Shown piece after piece: positions 39,301 to 51,367 of a stretch of DNA of 64,000 nt. Source of the stretch: Archilochus colubris (taxonomy: Eukaryota; Chordata; Aves; Apodiformes; Trochilidae); the NCBI GenBank assembly GCA_023079485.1, contig CM041083.1, positions 64,795,810 through 64,859,809 on the forward strand, given 5' to 3'. The notes under the pieces were generated by a model, which saw only the letters and a list, made by a program, of their open reading frames with translations, was not told the DNA's origin and did no database searches. Numbering within the stretch: position 1 is the first letter of the stretch; each line of letters starts with the position of its first letter. The translations under genes and the position numbers were made by a program.

Positions 39301-42300
39301 CCGTTAAAAATTAGCATTTCATTTGCAGTATTTTCAGTGTCTTTTGCTTGCCACATTAATTCAGCAATTCCTTTACATCAAATCACACAAGAGTTTTGTC
39401 TTTCCCTTATGTTTAAGGCAAAAAACACAGGTTATGACATAACTATGTCCTATCTCCCAGCAATGGTATTCTAGATTTTGCAAAGAAGTGTGTACAAATC
39501 CAGCCTGCTGGTGAGAAATCAAAGGAATGAAAGATGTTTCTGAAGCTGGTTGTCATTCTGTGCCCTAAAACACAGAGCTGGTGATAGTTTTAATTTTTTG
39601 GGCCCATATAACTGCTGAAATTATTCAAACAAACAAGACGCCTTTGGCTGTGCTGCACATAATCTTTCATCCCAGGGAATTAAGCAGGTGGCCATTAAAC
39701 TTGCAGTAACACTCACAGTGCAAGCACACTGAAGCCCTAAAGGAAGAAATTCTTCATTCCATTAAAGACAGCAAAATCATTTAATAATTTCAGGAAGCCT
39801 GCATACTCCAAACTTCCTCTAGCCATTTTCATTCCCCTTCCATTTAATTACCTGAATGATTAATTAAGGATAATCAACTAATGTTTTGCATAATACTTTG
39901 GATACGTAAAGCACTGCATAAATCCTTGGCATGAATAATTTATTAGGCTACCAATCATTTCACTGCTGTTCCTCTCTGTGCTCTTACTTCTGCTTTTCAT
40001 ATTCCCCTTCATTAGGCAGTGAAACCAGTGCTACCATGGTTCTTGTTTCTAGTCCGAGTTATGCAGCCAGTAACACCATCCTCCTGTGGCTGTTTCAAGA
40101 CTTTAGCTTTTCTGGCATCGTCACATGTCATTTATGAAACCTGAGTCCGCAGTGAAGACCACATCATCCACTTAACAGCATTTTCCCCTTGCTACCAGGC
40201 TCAACCCCTATCGGCACCTATCCCCTACCTGCATGTGCACAGTGGTGAGAATAGACAGAGGCTCAGCATGACAGCAGAAACTTGGTTGGTTGCAGAACAT
40301 CCCAAAAGGAGATCAGTTTCCCAATCAAGTCCTGGAAACACCTGTAATTCTGCCCTTCCTCTAGGAAGCCTAACCAGGGCTCTTTTGATGCCACAGTGGC
40401 TGCACACAGACTACAGCAGAAGACAGTACACATGGTTAATGTGGCCTGCAAGGACAAATAGGAGCCTTGTCTGCAACAGAAATGTCACTCTCCTAAAAAG
40501 AGGTTTAAGGCCACCTCCCAGCTTCTGCACGGTCGTGTTAGACTCTGAGCAGGCCATTTACAAATATGTATATTTGTATATACATATACATATGTCTCAA
40601 GTTGTGGTTGTTTTGAGAGGCTATAAAATACGGGGTTTGTTTTGTTTTTCTTTAACTGTCAAGCATACAAATTCTGCTTTGTAATTGGGGGTCAAGACAA
40701 GTTCTTTCCTTTGTACTCGTAAGTAACATTTAACAGGCCAAAACAGGCCACAGATATGCCAAAATTATAACTCCTTGGAACTTGGTAAACAATTTTGTTG
40801 ATATGGCTGAAAACCAAGCAGAATCATTTTCTCTTAGTGCACTGGCTCTTCTGAGGTAATGACAGCTTATTTCTTTGAGTCACTAAACTAAGCAGACCCA
40901 TCTGAGTGGAACTGGGACAGGCTGAGCTGGTGAATCTCATGATCCATCTCACATGTTCCGCTTAACTCCTTCTAGGGTCTCCAAAGCAAAAGACCATCCC
41001 ATGCTCAAGGACACAAAAGCAGCAAGGGACAAGTCTAGAAATAGAGTCTCTGTAATGTTCCTTTCTTCCTTGCGTAGGTCACTGCTAGACAAGCATAGGA
41101 CTGTTTCTAAGCAGAAACATCCTTGGCAAGAAGGAGGAGAGGAAAGCACTCACAACTGCCTTTCTTCTGTATCCTCACACGGTAAGCAGCTGTGGACATG
41201 GTTTTGGGGGGAATATGAAGTCTTGTTTTCTTCTAATCCTTCTTGTATCTTCCTTTATCAGCTCTGGAAAAGTACTGCTAACACCACCTGTTGCCAGCCA
41301 GAGCAGCCACGCAGAGTATCTCTTACAAAGTTCTCCAGATAAGTCCAACAGTGATGTCCAGGGGTTTGCCCAGCACAACTGGCAGTCATGGTCCCCAGTG
41401 CCAAGAAACTATGAGATCCACAGTAAGTCACCAACTGAGGAGCAAGGAGCCAGAGAGCAAAACAGAGGAAAAAAAAAAAACAAAGGGAAACAAATGGACA
41501 ACAAAGAAAAGAAAGATACAGAAAACAACAGAGAAATCAAAGCCACTTAGAATGGTTTAACTCATTTGTGGCTGGCATCTCTAAACACCAGGAGAGCTAG
41601 TTAAAGCACCAGAAAGGTGGCATTCTTGTCCTGTGGCCTATATGCACATACAGTTACTGTGGCATTACTGAGGCAGGATGACAAATGAAATACAGGGGTT
41701 TAAGTCTATGTACTACTTTGTGTATGTGCTTGTTACACAAACTCAGTACCAACATCTCTGAGAGTAGAAAATAATGACTCAGGCCTTACAGCATAGCATA
41801 ATAGATCTAAAAATCTTAAGATTTTGAGCTTTAAAAAAAAATATACCTGGACTGTGAGTACTTTTTTGCTAAAATTGCAAAAGTGACAGAAAAAGGTGAG
41901 GATGAACAGCAGTGGTTACTGAAGTTTTCCTGTCTGCTATCCATTAGTACCCGTGCTGGAAAAAGGTACAGAAACCTGCCAGTGCATTCTCTGCCACTGC
42001 AGAAGGAACCATTTTATCTGAAGAAAACTGCAAAGGCAGATTTGCCATAACTCTTCTGACAGAGAGCATTCTCTGATATGAACAGCAAATGGTAAGTTTG
42101 GAAAAAATTGCAGCAAAGGATGAGATGCTGCCTGAGTGCCTGGTAAAATGTAAGAAACGGCCCTGTGGAGAAGAATAGGCAGTACAAAACGTACATTAGA
42201 GATTTGACTTTTTTTTGTCAACTCAAGAAGGAAACTACAATATGAGTCTTCCTTCTCTTTGGCAACAGTCACTCAGCAAGAGTAGGGGGATTGGTTTCTG

Positions 42301-45300
42301 TAGCTTATTAACCCATGCTACTGCTGTTTCATGGAGATCAATGTATCATTTAATAGTGAGAGGCTTTTCAGCTCCATGAGATTTTATCTGCTGATGGCCA
42401 CCATTATATTTTTAGACATATCCATCACCATAACAGTAGGAAGCAATTCCCAATAGATTGAATTGGATGGAATCTCCCCATTTAAACTCCATTATGGATG
42501 CAGCTTTCTGTATAGGATTAACCACTTAACTCACTGAATCCCAAACATCATCAGATATTGTTCACAAGAACTGATGATCTCCACAGCTTAGCTGTGGGAT
42601 GGTTGACTTGTTTTCAGCCTCAATTATCTTTTCAAAGAATAAGGTCCTTTGTTAACCTCTGACTTGCTGAGCAATGTGTAGGCAGCCTATTAAATACTTC
42701 ACAGTCTTATTTCAACCTTATGATTTGGGCAGCTCTAGAGATTTAGTCTTATGATTGTTCCAATTCTAAATCTTCAATTGTGACATGAACAGTGAGACGA
42801 GAGAACCAGCTTTAGTCACAGCAAGCTTAAGAAATAAACAACAGAGGCTTGGACGATGAAGGCAGAAACTATGTGCATATTACGCAAAGTGTTTTAATGC
42901 TTTCAGCCTAACTCTTGGTAATGATTTACAGAGCATGCTTCCCTGCTAAGACTATTTTCAGATTCAGCTCCTTTGGGGATTTAGTGCGCACTCGTTCCAT
43001 CTCCTAAAATTATCTGAGTATCCTTCTAGTATTGTATTTCTTATGGCAAACACACCTTTTGGCATGAAACAGTCTTGCAAGGGGAGCTTAGAATAGACAT
43101 ATTGTTCCGGCAGCTCACAGTGCACAGGGAATGTTAACTGCTGCTTAATTTGACACAGAAAGACGGATGCTGCTTCCTGGCATGGACAAGTGTTCTTGAA
43201 TACAAGTAACAAATTTAAGCTATTTAAGGTTTTGTTTCCAATTGCAAGAGCTCTCATCTGTCATGTCTGCCCAGCCACCCTCCCTTTCAAATTTACCATG
43301 ACCTCCTCACCTCCTATTTTTCTTAACCTCCCCTTGTGTTTACAGCAACCTCCACACTCACAACTTGGTTGTATTCCTGGTGCCAGCCTCACACACCAGC
43401 ATGCAGCTATCATCTTCCTCTGGCTACCACCCTTCTAGTGCTTCGTCATATTTAGACTCGATGAGAAACACAAGGGCAGATGCTATCTCTCCCTGAGTGG
43501 AAAAATTAAGTTCCCAATCACTGGGATTTTCCATCCTTGAAGGTCTCATCAAAGTTTATACATAAACCTCATTCCCATTAGTTTGCTCTTAAGTAATTTT
43601 GTTTTGATAGTGTGTTACTGCTGCACTGTAATATCGCTCCTTTGCTTTACACTAGCCCAGATATCTTTGAATACCTAAATGCAACTTAAACTACAAAACT
43701 AATAAGCCTTCTGCCAGGTAGGAGAGCCAATGAGTGATCATGCCTGTTTTACGAAAAGAGAAGCTGACACTCAGAGAGAAAAACAATATGGGAAGAAATC
43801 TCTAGTCAATAAACTCGACATTCAAGATGACTTGGGATAATTTTAATACTTGAAATTTACCTACCCAGGAAACTTCTAATTTTTAGCTAAATCAAGATAT
43901 TTGTGAAAGTCTATTAGTAGAATAGTTTACAAAAATTAATACCTTATATAGTTCTTTAGTCATTTTGGAAACACTTGGAGCAGTGTAAGAAGTCATTGTC
44001 ACAGCCCTCTGCAATGGCCCTAATAGTCCTTAAATGCCCAGCCCAGTCTCACTGGACACTCTCCCCTTGCACCTCCTGCCCACTCCTCCTCATGAGGGGA
44101 GTTCATTTAAGCCCCACCCTGTGCACCCAGACCTGCCCTGAACTACACCATTGCTGTGTAAGTCTGTGGTCCTCTGTCTGTCTCCTGGGTTGGTCTACAG
44201 CCTTCTCCTGCTCCTGATGGGACTCCTGGCATGGACTCTGAATGGAACCCATTAGGTTCAGCTGCCAGGTGCTGTGGATGGAACCTGTTAGCAACACCTA
44301 GCATTGCCCACCCAGCTCAGGTCCCCTGGATGTGACTGTGCTCTAGTCAGAGAAGCCACTGGCCTGAGTTTACCCTTGGCCCATGACATGTCCCCTGGCC
44401 TTTCCACTCCCTGACACCCTCATCCCCACTGCCAGATCATTCTCATACTGAAAGTAATTGAAAGGATCTCTCAAGTGCTTCAGTGGAAAACCAGTAAGCA
44501 ACTTTGCTCCAAACCCTTCTCAGTGGTGGTTTAAAAGCAGCCAGAGACTTTGCAGCTAACAAGCACTAACACCAGCCATTGTGTTACCACTCTCTGAATG
44601 AGCCAGTGTTGAGTAAGTTCATATGGGAATGTCATGCTGAATTGCCCTGGGTACATATGCTGCAGTGGGAGATGGGAGAGTACAGCTTACAGTTCACTTT
44701 GATAAACCAAAAATACTTAAAATACAACTTGCCCCATCTACATTCCAAAAGATATTAGTTACAGTTCATTAGTTTTTCCTTAATGTTTCAAGCAAGTTCT
44801 TTCACTGTCTACACTGAGTCATTTTTGGACATAAACATTTTGGATCTAACTCTAAATGAGAAATTATTTCAGATTTGGTAATACAGTCTGGGTTTTTAAC
44901 TTCCTCCATGAGCAGGCATCTGGAATGAAAATATGTCTAAAAAATTTTGGCCTGCCTGTTCAGCCTGCTCTCAAAGCTGAAAAACTCCCCAGGAGACAAG
45001 GATGAGAATCCTCACAGGCTGCCCTTCCCCCAGTGCTGAGAAGTAAACACATATGTCTAAGGCTACATAAACTAATTAGACACCTAATCCTACCTTCACA
45101 TCTGGTATTGGCAAGAAAGATGAGAAGAAGCACCAAGTAAGGGAGGAACAGGGGAAAAGAGAACATCATCTCATCAGAGAAATAGTGGACAAGACATTAC
45201 TCAAGATATACTTTTTATTACTCAAGATAACTTTTACACAAGCTATAAACATAACTCTAACCAATAACTAATAACCCTAATAACCAATAGCCTCAAACCT

Positions 45301-46200
45301 AAGACAGCACACAGGAAGGTTTTCAGGAAGGAAGAAATCATCCTCAGTAGAGATGCTGCACTTCTACTAACTACATAAAAAAGTGTGGAGGAAAATGGAT
45401 TAAAAACAAAACAAAACAAAAAAGTAATATTTGTGAACAAAATCACAAGCATGTCAGTCCTCTCCACTGCAGGCCTCCTGCCAGAGAGGCACACAGGGTG
45501 TGGGGTATGCTCACCACGAAACACAAGACACAAAGGCAACAGCAAAGAAACCCTTCCCAGTGGGACCTCTTCCAAGGCTTAGGCACCACTACCATGCAAT
45601 GCTATGGCACTACTAACTTTCCTAATACAACCTTGTCATCACAGTTTCTGTGAGCACCACAAGACCCACCCTGGTAATAGCCAGGACTGGCGGACTGAGA
45701 TGCAAAAGATTTTAACTTTTTCTGTAACATTTTCTGGGATTTCCAGTTCAAGATACCTTCTTGTAGTGATAACTAACAATAAATTGCAGTAAAAATGCAA
45801 TGAAAATCAAGGACTGGTGTCTGATTAACACTGAAAAAAAAAATTCTGAGAACTTAAGAAGCAAGGTTAAAAATGAGAAGAAAAATTTTCTTAGATTGCC
45901 TCATTTGCCTTATGGTATAAATGCCTTCAGGATTCACACTGCAAAGTACTTCTCCCAATCATGAGAGCACAAAGTTTGCTTTTGAGAAGAGGAAAGGTGG
46001 AGATTAATGGATGACAATTGATTTTGGCAGGTGGGGCTCTGAGAAGTAGTATTAACTACCAGAAGGACTTGTAACTCTAAATCAGTGAGCAAAGAGACGT
46101 TGTGCTAAAAAAACAGGATTTAATTGACCTACAATGATGACAGGCTTTAGTATTTTCTCACAGGTAATAACTGGTTGCAGAAAAGAAGATGCCTTAGGCC
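30306..46200. other. Long intergenic interval
   Basis: About 16 kb with no supportable exon. Open frames (up to about 149 codons, for example plus 40235-40684) show no domain, no codon-use shift and no splice context. Notable small objects are a perfect RFX X-box at 34782-34795, an AT palindromic run near 40561-40590, an A-rich tract near 41470 and a more C-rich patch at about 44020-44430. Alternative upstream exons of MICAL3 or a lncRNA could lie here and would not be visible by eye. Confidence 0.45.
34782..34795. promoter_or_regulatory. Perfect RFX X-box
   Basis: GTTGCCACGGTAAC fits the palindromic RFX consensus (GTNRCC, short spacer, RGYAAC) at every position. The surrounding 60 bases hold several CpGs, unusual for this AT-rich region. 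RFX factors bind such sites in enhancers and promoters, many of them for cilium genes. No start site or exon is visible beside it. Confidence 0.5.
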
Positions 46201-46208
46201 TCTGACCA

Positions 46209-46280
46209 AATCATAGAACCATAGAATCTGCTGAACTGGAAGGGACCCATCAGGATCATCAAGTCCAACTCCTGAAATCG
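46209..46280 (-). repeat. CR1 LINE 3' end fragment
   Basis: The plus strand reads aatcatagaaccatagaatc, then 'aactggaagggacccatcagg' and 'atcatcaagtccaact'. This is the reverse complement of a CR1 3' terminus with its characteristic short repeat. The copy is very short and lies on the minus strand. Confidence 0.85.
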
Positions 46281-49060
46281 GTCACCTTAAAGCTATTAAG
46301 TGCCCCACCCAGCAATAATTACTATTATAACAGTAACAATGAAATCAAACATAACAGATGTTATTCTTCTACTGCTGCCTTGCCAAGGCTGGTATTTTGT
46401 TTGATATGGAACAAAGAAAGAGGCTTAATCACCTTAAAATTGCCTTTTGTTTTGGAAAACTTTTGCCATTATTTGAGTAAAATTCAAGTTTCAACAAGTT
46501 ATGAAAACAACTTTGTGTTTCCAGTTTCCCAATTTCCAGTATCTATACCTTATACAGCATTTGTGCACCTGTGATAAAAGCTAAAACAGGAATATACTAA
46601 TATTTTTATGTTATGTGATACCCCCCACTTGGAGTGTGGCTGAGTACCCCTGTAGCTTCTTTTTCTGCTTTCTACCATCCTTGCCTGCTGTTTATACAGG
46701 GTTTTATGTGGCCAAACCAAGAGGCAAATGCTTTTATGTACAGTATATTAGGAACATCAGCAGGTGGTCTCAAAATCAGGTGAGTCACCTCTTACTAGTT
46801 CTACCTTTTAAGCAATAAAATAGGTTTGATTCTGTGCCACAAAGCTCTGTGAAGTAAAAAAGCAGAGCATGACAACCAGCCATCCGTTCAACACACAGCC
46901 AGAAAGCATTCACCTTCACCCAACCAAGGACTCTGAGGACTGTCTGCCAGGAGCTAGAGGAACCCTAAATCTGGGCTAATTGAAGGATCTGTAGACACCT
47001 ATCTTCATACTTAAGAGGATGTACTGCTGATGGAAATTGCAAGTGAATTACAGGTTCTGGCATGTCATGGTCTAGCCAGATCCAAACAAAAGCACGTGGT
47101 GATAAGGACAAAGTGCTGCATACCAGAATCTGTCATTTCCATGGACCTCATTGCTTTATCAAAGAGTTATAGATAAGCTACCAAGTACCGCAAAACTCCA
47201 CATCTTTCCTAGAAACTGTCCTTTTCTCAATTGCATTTATAAAGCCTTTTTTAATGTCCAGCTCTTCTGTTTGTTTTTATATGGGTGTAGGAGGGTTTCT
47301 TTCTCTTGAAATCAGATCATAGGGCCTCACCGTTTCTAGCTCAAAGTCTCCCTAATGCTGCTAATCTCCTATTAACAGCCTACTGACACAGAAGAGACCA
47401 CAAAAAAGACTGATTGCCAGCCCTCTGGCCCTGTGACAGTGTACTGGTCAGATCTGGATTAATACTTGAGGCGATTTACCTCAGGAGGCCTTGTTACAGG
47501 TGCCTGTAACTCTAAACTCTCCTTGAACTGCCTGGCAGCAGAGGGAGGAGGGGAACCTGTGAATCCATAGCTGATGCAGACACAAATAAGGCCTCTCTGA
47601 AACTCACTTTTCTTTTCCTATCAAAAACCAGGATGACAGCAGCAAAAAACCAAGCCAAAACAAAACTTGACTCCAGATAAAAGGTGAGGAGGCAGGCATC
47701 AAAATCCCACCTGGGACACAAAATGCACTGCATTACTCCCTCTTACTACCTGTCACTGACAGCAAGTTTGTTTTTACTTAAGCTTTTCTGGTTACTTGAT
47801 ATTGTTTTCCAGGGGCACAGGCAGCCTGCTGTGCTGGCTAATCCAGGTACAAGAGCAGCCCTTTCATCTTGAAAAACACTTGAAGCTGTTCACGTTTAAG
47901 GAAAGATGGAAAAACCAGCACCATTCTTATTTGGTGATGAGTGTCCCTTTAAGAGTTTGGTTCACCAGCCCAAGGAGCCTTAGGCACCTCTCCGGGATTG
48001 GGCTGCACCTCCTACATCTGCAGCACTGTGCTGTTACTGCTTGTGCTGCTCCATGACCCTACATAGCAGGAGGAGGGGGCTGGGATGACAGATCAGGCTG
48101 ACCAGCTGCTCTTGACGTCACCCAGCAGAATAGAGTCCACACGATGCATCTGGGCTGCACCAGAACATACCCGTGGGCTGGGGAGAGAAACAGAGGTGGG
48201 AGCTGATGCTGTCCGCAACCAGGTCAACCTCCAAGGCTTTGCATGTGCCCGAGTCTGGAATTAAAGCATCTCTTGGCTCCAGTAAGATGATTCTATTTCG
48301 AAATGATGTGATTTTGCTTGTTAACAAATCGCCAATAAAATGGGTAATTGTTTCTGGCCTGAAGGTAAACAATCCTGTTACTGAGTTGCTACTATTTGCA
48401 GGTCAGAGGTTTGCTGGAGGATTGGCCTTCAAGGCACTACACTGTCCCCTCTAGGAGGAGAGGTGAAGTACAAAAACATTCTATCTACCATGCTTTACAG
48501 AGAAATTAATTTTGCATATAATTATGTGTATTACAAGGCTGCTTGTTCCACCTTGGCTTCTTAAACAACCATCCTGTGACTCATACAGCTCTTCTGTTTA
48601 GAGCAACTAGTAACTCTCACCCAACCCTTCCCCAGTTCTAACATAACAGCATGAGTGTTGCAGCTAGTTCATCTTCCCATAGGCTTTTATTACAAAGGAA
48701 CATCTGCAGGGAAACAGAATCTGACACAGCCTGCAGCTGTTCCTCCTGCAGCTCACTTCCCCACCTGTAACAACAGTTCCCCTTTTCAAAAGTCACCTCC
48801 ATCACTGCAGCAGTCAACTCCAACATCACCACTGCAATGCTGTGCTGCCCTTTTCTGGGACTGAATATTCTTTGGCTGCTCCCCATGAGATAAATTATCC
48901 AGCAATATCTTTACATATCACAAGCTTACCTTGTTTTTGTGCTGTCTTGCTCCTTTTCTGTGTCAGTGGGGAGTATCCAGCCAGCGTGAGTCTTTTTCAA
49001 AATTGATTCCTTATCCATATTTGGGAATTTGTGCTGGGCACTAGCTGGTACAAGACATGT
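46281..49060. other. Intergenic DNA upstream of PEX26
   Basis: No exon is supportable. The interval holds a perfect CRE palindrome at 48113-48120 and otherwise nothing I recognise. Confidence 0.45.
48113..48120. promoter_or_regulatory. Perfect CRE palindrome
   Basis: TGACGTCA is the full CREB/ATF site and contains a CpG, so it is rarer than expected in this CpG-poor DNA. It lies about 3 kb upstream of PEX26 with no associated promoter signal. Confidence 0.35.
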
Positions 49061-49078
49061 TCTTCCCACAATGCACTT

Positions 49079-49091
49079 TGGGACTTGTAGT
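49079..49091 (+). promoter_or_regulatory. ZNF143/THAP11-type motif
   Basis: TGGGACTTGTAGT matches the inverted form of the vertebrate promoter motif ACTAYRNNNCCCR bound by ZNF143 and THAP11. The adjacent cccacaatgcac just upstream extends the resemblance to the long form of the site. It lies about 2.1 kb before the first PEX26 ATG and outside the CpG island; a solo LTR now separates the two. Confidence 0.5.
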
Positions 49092-49744
49092 TCCCAAAAA
49101 GGAATGTTGTTTTCCAAATTGCAAGTGCCAAGCAACAGAAACAGAAGTCTGAGACGCCTTAACCTCTGCCTTTGCTTAGCTGCAGGGGCCTTCTTTTTTC
49201 AATGTTTGTGCTGTGGTTTTGCCCTAACTAGCCTGAGCACTCCAGGAACTTCTTCGACAGCTGATGGCACAGTCTGTGGGCCCCTTGGACACACTGCTGT
49301 GAAAAAGCAGCTGATGAAGGAGTGCTCCTGCAGCTACTGTGGAGAGCAGGTGCATAGTCCTGCCTTCTGGAAACAGATTCTAATAGAAAGAACATTCTTG
49401 ATCAAATTTTTGATCATACCCTCCATGCTTTCTTCCCTCCTTTCAATATTGAAATTACACAGAAACTCCCTTTTAAAATGTTTCACTTTTTAGCACATTC
49501 TGTATCAGCCTATTTTGTTTAAATGAAATAATAAATAATCGTTGTAGGGGATCAACATAAGAAAGTATGTAAGTCCTGCCTCTCCTGTAGAGCTTTATTT
49601 TTGATGACAGCTTGCACTAATTGCCGTAACTATCCTGTAACCAAGACAGCATATACAAGACAGCATATATTGCTTTTAAATAACAACTGAAGGAAGAATG
49701 TGAATTGTTGCCTCTAGGGATACAGATGGAGGTGCTGTTACCAC

Positions 49745-50431
49745 TGTTATAAATGACCGAGACTCAATATTTCGTTAATGGTTTAATTTAATTAATAAAT
49801 TGAAATTGCAGTAAGCAAAGCAGCGCTGGGTGCATGGGGAGTCTCCGCTCCACTCACACGCACCCTTCTAAAACTCTAGAATTACCTTATATTGATCACA
49901 ATTCTATGAATACTAAAAAGGGGTGGGTTTACATATATATTCATAGGGTTACATCATGTTATTACAATATTCATGATTCTAGGCGGAGTCTGGGCGGAGT
50001 CCTCTCTTGGGGAGATATCAGGGGTCGTTAGGGGGTCTTTGGCTGAAGTAAGAAGTCTTCCTCAAACTTGAACCCTTTACCTTTCTTGTTTTCACCGACT
50101 TCATTATCTTGTTACAGAGCAAAATTAGACCCTAGCCATAATTTTTCCCTTATCTGCTTGTTGTGGCATTTTAATGTTGTCTCTGTGCAGATGTTCACAT
50201 TCTTTTGGTGCCTAGTTAGCCTTGGCAGTGCCTTGTTTTAAGAACAAGGCCCACGCTTCAATTATCGCCGAGACAGAAGTTAAGTCTCGTTAAGGCCTTG
50301 TGTTGCTTACACTGTTTTTGTGGAAAATTATAGGTCTCAATTGCTTTGTCTAGCCTCATATTCACTTTCTTCTTAGTTTAATTCTGAATTTACTGGTTAG
50401 GAATACAAATTCATTAACATCATATATCACA
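49745..50431 (-). mobile_element. Antisense solo LTR of an endogenous retrovirus
   Basis: A 687-bp block starts TGTTATAAATGA and ends TCATATATCACA, near-perfect terminal inverted repeats, and is flanked by the 4-bp duplication CCAC (49741-49744 and 50432-50435). Read on the minus strand it has LTR order: a long U3, a TATA-like ATATAAGG (plus 49886-49893), an AT-rich 3' portion, and a terminus ending ...ATAACA. No internal retroviral genes are present, so it is a recombined solo LTR. A 4-bp duplication fits class I (gamma-like) elements, but the family is unassigned. It ends exactly where the PEX26 CpG island begins. Confidence 0.8.
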
Positions 50432-51112
50432 CCACGCCGGAACTCCAGCTCCTTTAACAGCGTGATGTGCCTAAAACTTCGTGACTGACGAAAAGGCCCC
50501 GGACCGAGGAGGAAGGGAAGCCCGGAAGAGGACGGCATCCACCATCCCAGGAGCCTGCTCAGACCGTGCTGCTGGAGCAGCGGAGGAGCGATCTCCCTTC
50601 ACTACGCGGCCCAAACTCATTCTCTTGCCGTCTGCCTGCGGCGAGGAAACCCGCAGGGCCGCAGCTGTGCTGCCTCAATCCGCAGCGGCCGCCTGCAGGG
50701 CCGCTGCTCGGCAGGGCCAGACCTGGGGCTGGGCTGACGCCCGGCGGCCGCGGAGGGAACGGCAGCGGCAGCTGCGGAGTTCTGCCCCGCCAGGTAACGA
50801 GGGCAGCGAGGTGGAGAGTGTTGCCTTGGCCGTTCCCCCTCGGCGGCTGCACGAGTGGAAAACTGAGAGAGGTTTCGGCACGGACCAGTACCGACCCTCG
50901 TCCCGGCGGAAAGCGTCGTGATCCCCCAGCCTGTCGTGACAGCTTCGAGGTGGGCTCCTAGAGATTCCGCTTTTTAACCACTAATCCTCGCAGAGAGTCG
51001 GTTCTGCCACCGCCTCGGCAGCGGGCTGGACGGTCCACAGAGAAGCCGAAGAGCCGGCCCACTCCCTCGCTTCGGCAGCCGCTGTCCGCTGCTCCTCCAC
51101 CGCCGCCGGTAA

Positions 51113-51125
51113 ACTACACGTCCCG
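51113..51125 (+). promoter_or_regulatory. PEX26: Core-promoter ZNF143/THAP11 site
   Basis: ACTACACGTCCCG fits ACTAYRNNNCCCR at every defined position. It lies 23 bp before the YY1/TISU-like ATG element, the usual arrangement in housekeeping CpG-island promoters. Confidence 0.55.
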
Positions 51126-51319
51126 CCAGGCCGCGGGGCGGGGAGAAGATGGCCGCTGGGGCGGTTCTTCCACTGACGGGAGGCGGTGGTGTGGAGGTTC
51201 TGTCACGGCTTTCCGGGACTGATAGTCCCTGCCCGAGCAGAGCGAACCCAAATTCCGGAGGAGCTGTGGCGGCGCTGGAGCCGGAGCTAGGTGGGCGGCG
51301 GGTGGTGGGTGGCGGGGAG

Positions 51320-51346
51320 AGCAGCACCAGCAGCAGCAACAGCAGC
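51320..51346 (+). repeat. AGC-rich trinucleotide tract
   Basis: A run of mostly AGC/CAGC units in the PEX26 first exon. It would be 5' UTR if translation starts at 51368, or encode a serine-rich stretch (SSTSSSNSS) if it starts at 51149. Such tracts can vary in length. Confidence 0.75.
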
Positions 51347-51367
51347 CCTCCCGCTGCCGCCGGCGCC

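Noticed and set aside
40235..40684. 149-codon plus-strand frame
   Set aside because: Runs into a TATACATA-type repeat and has no coding signature.
49029..49493. 154-codon plus-strand frame beginning near the ZNF143-type motif
   Set aside because: The first residues are just the translated motif; the rest shows no domain, and no splice link to PEX26 is apparent.
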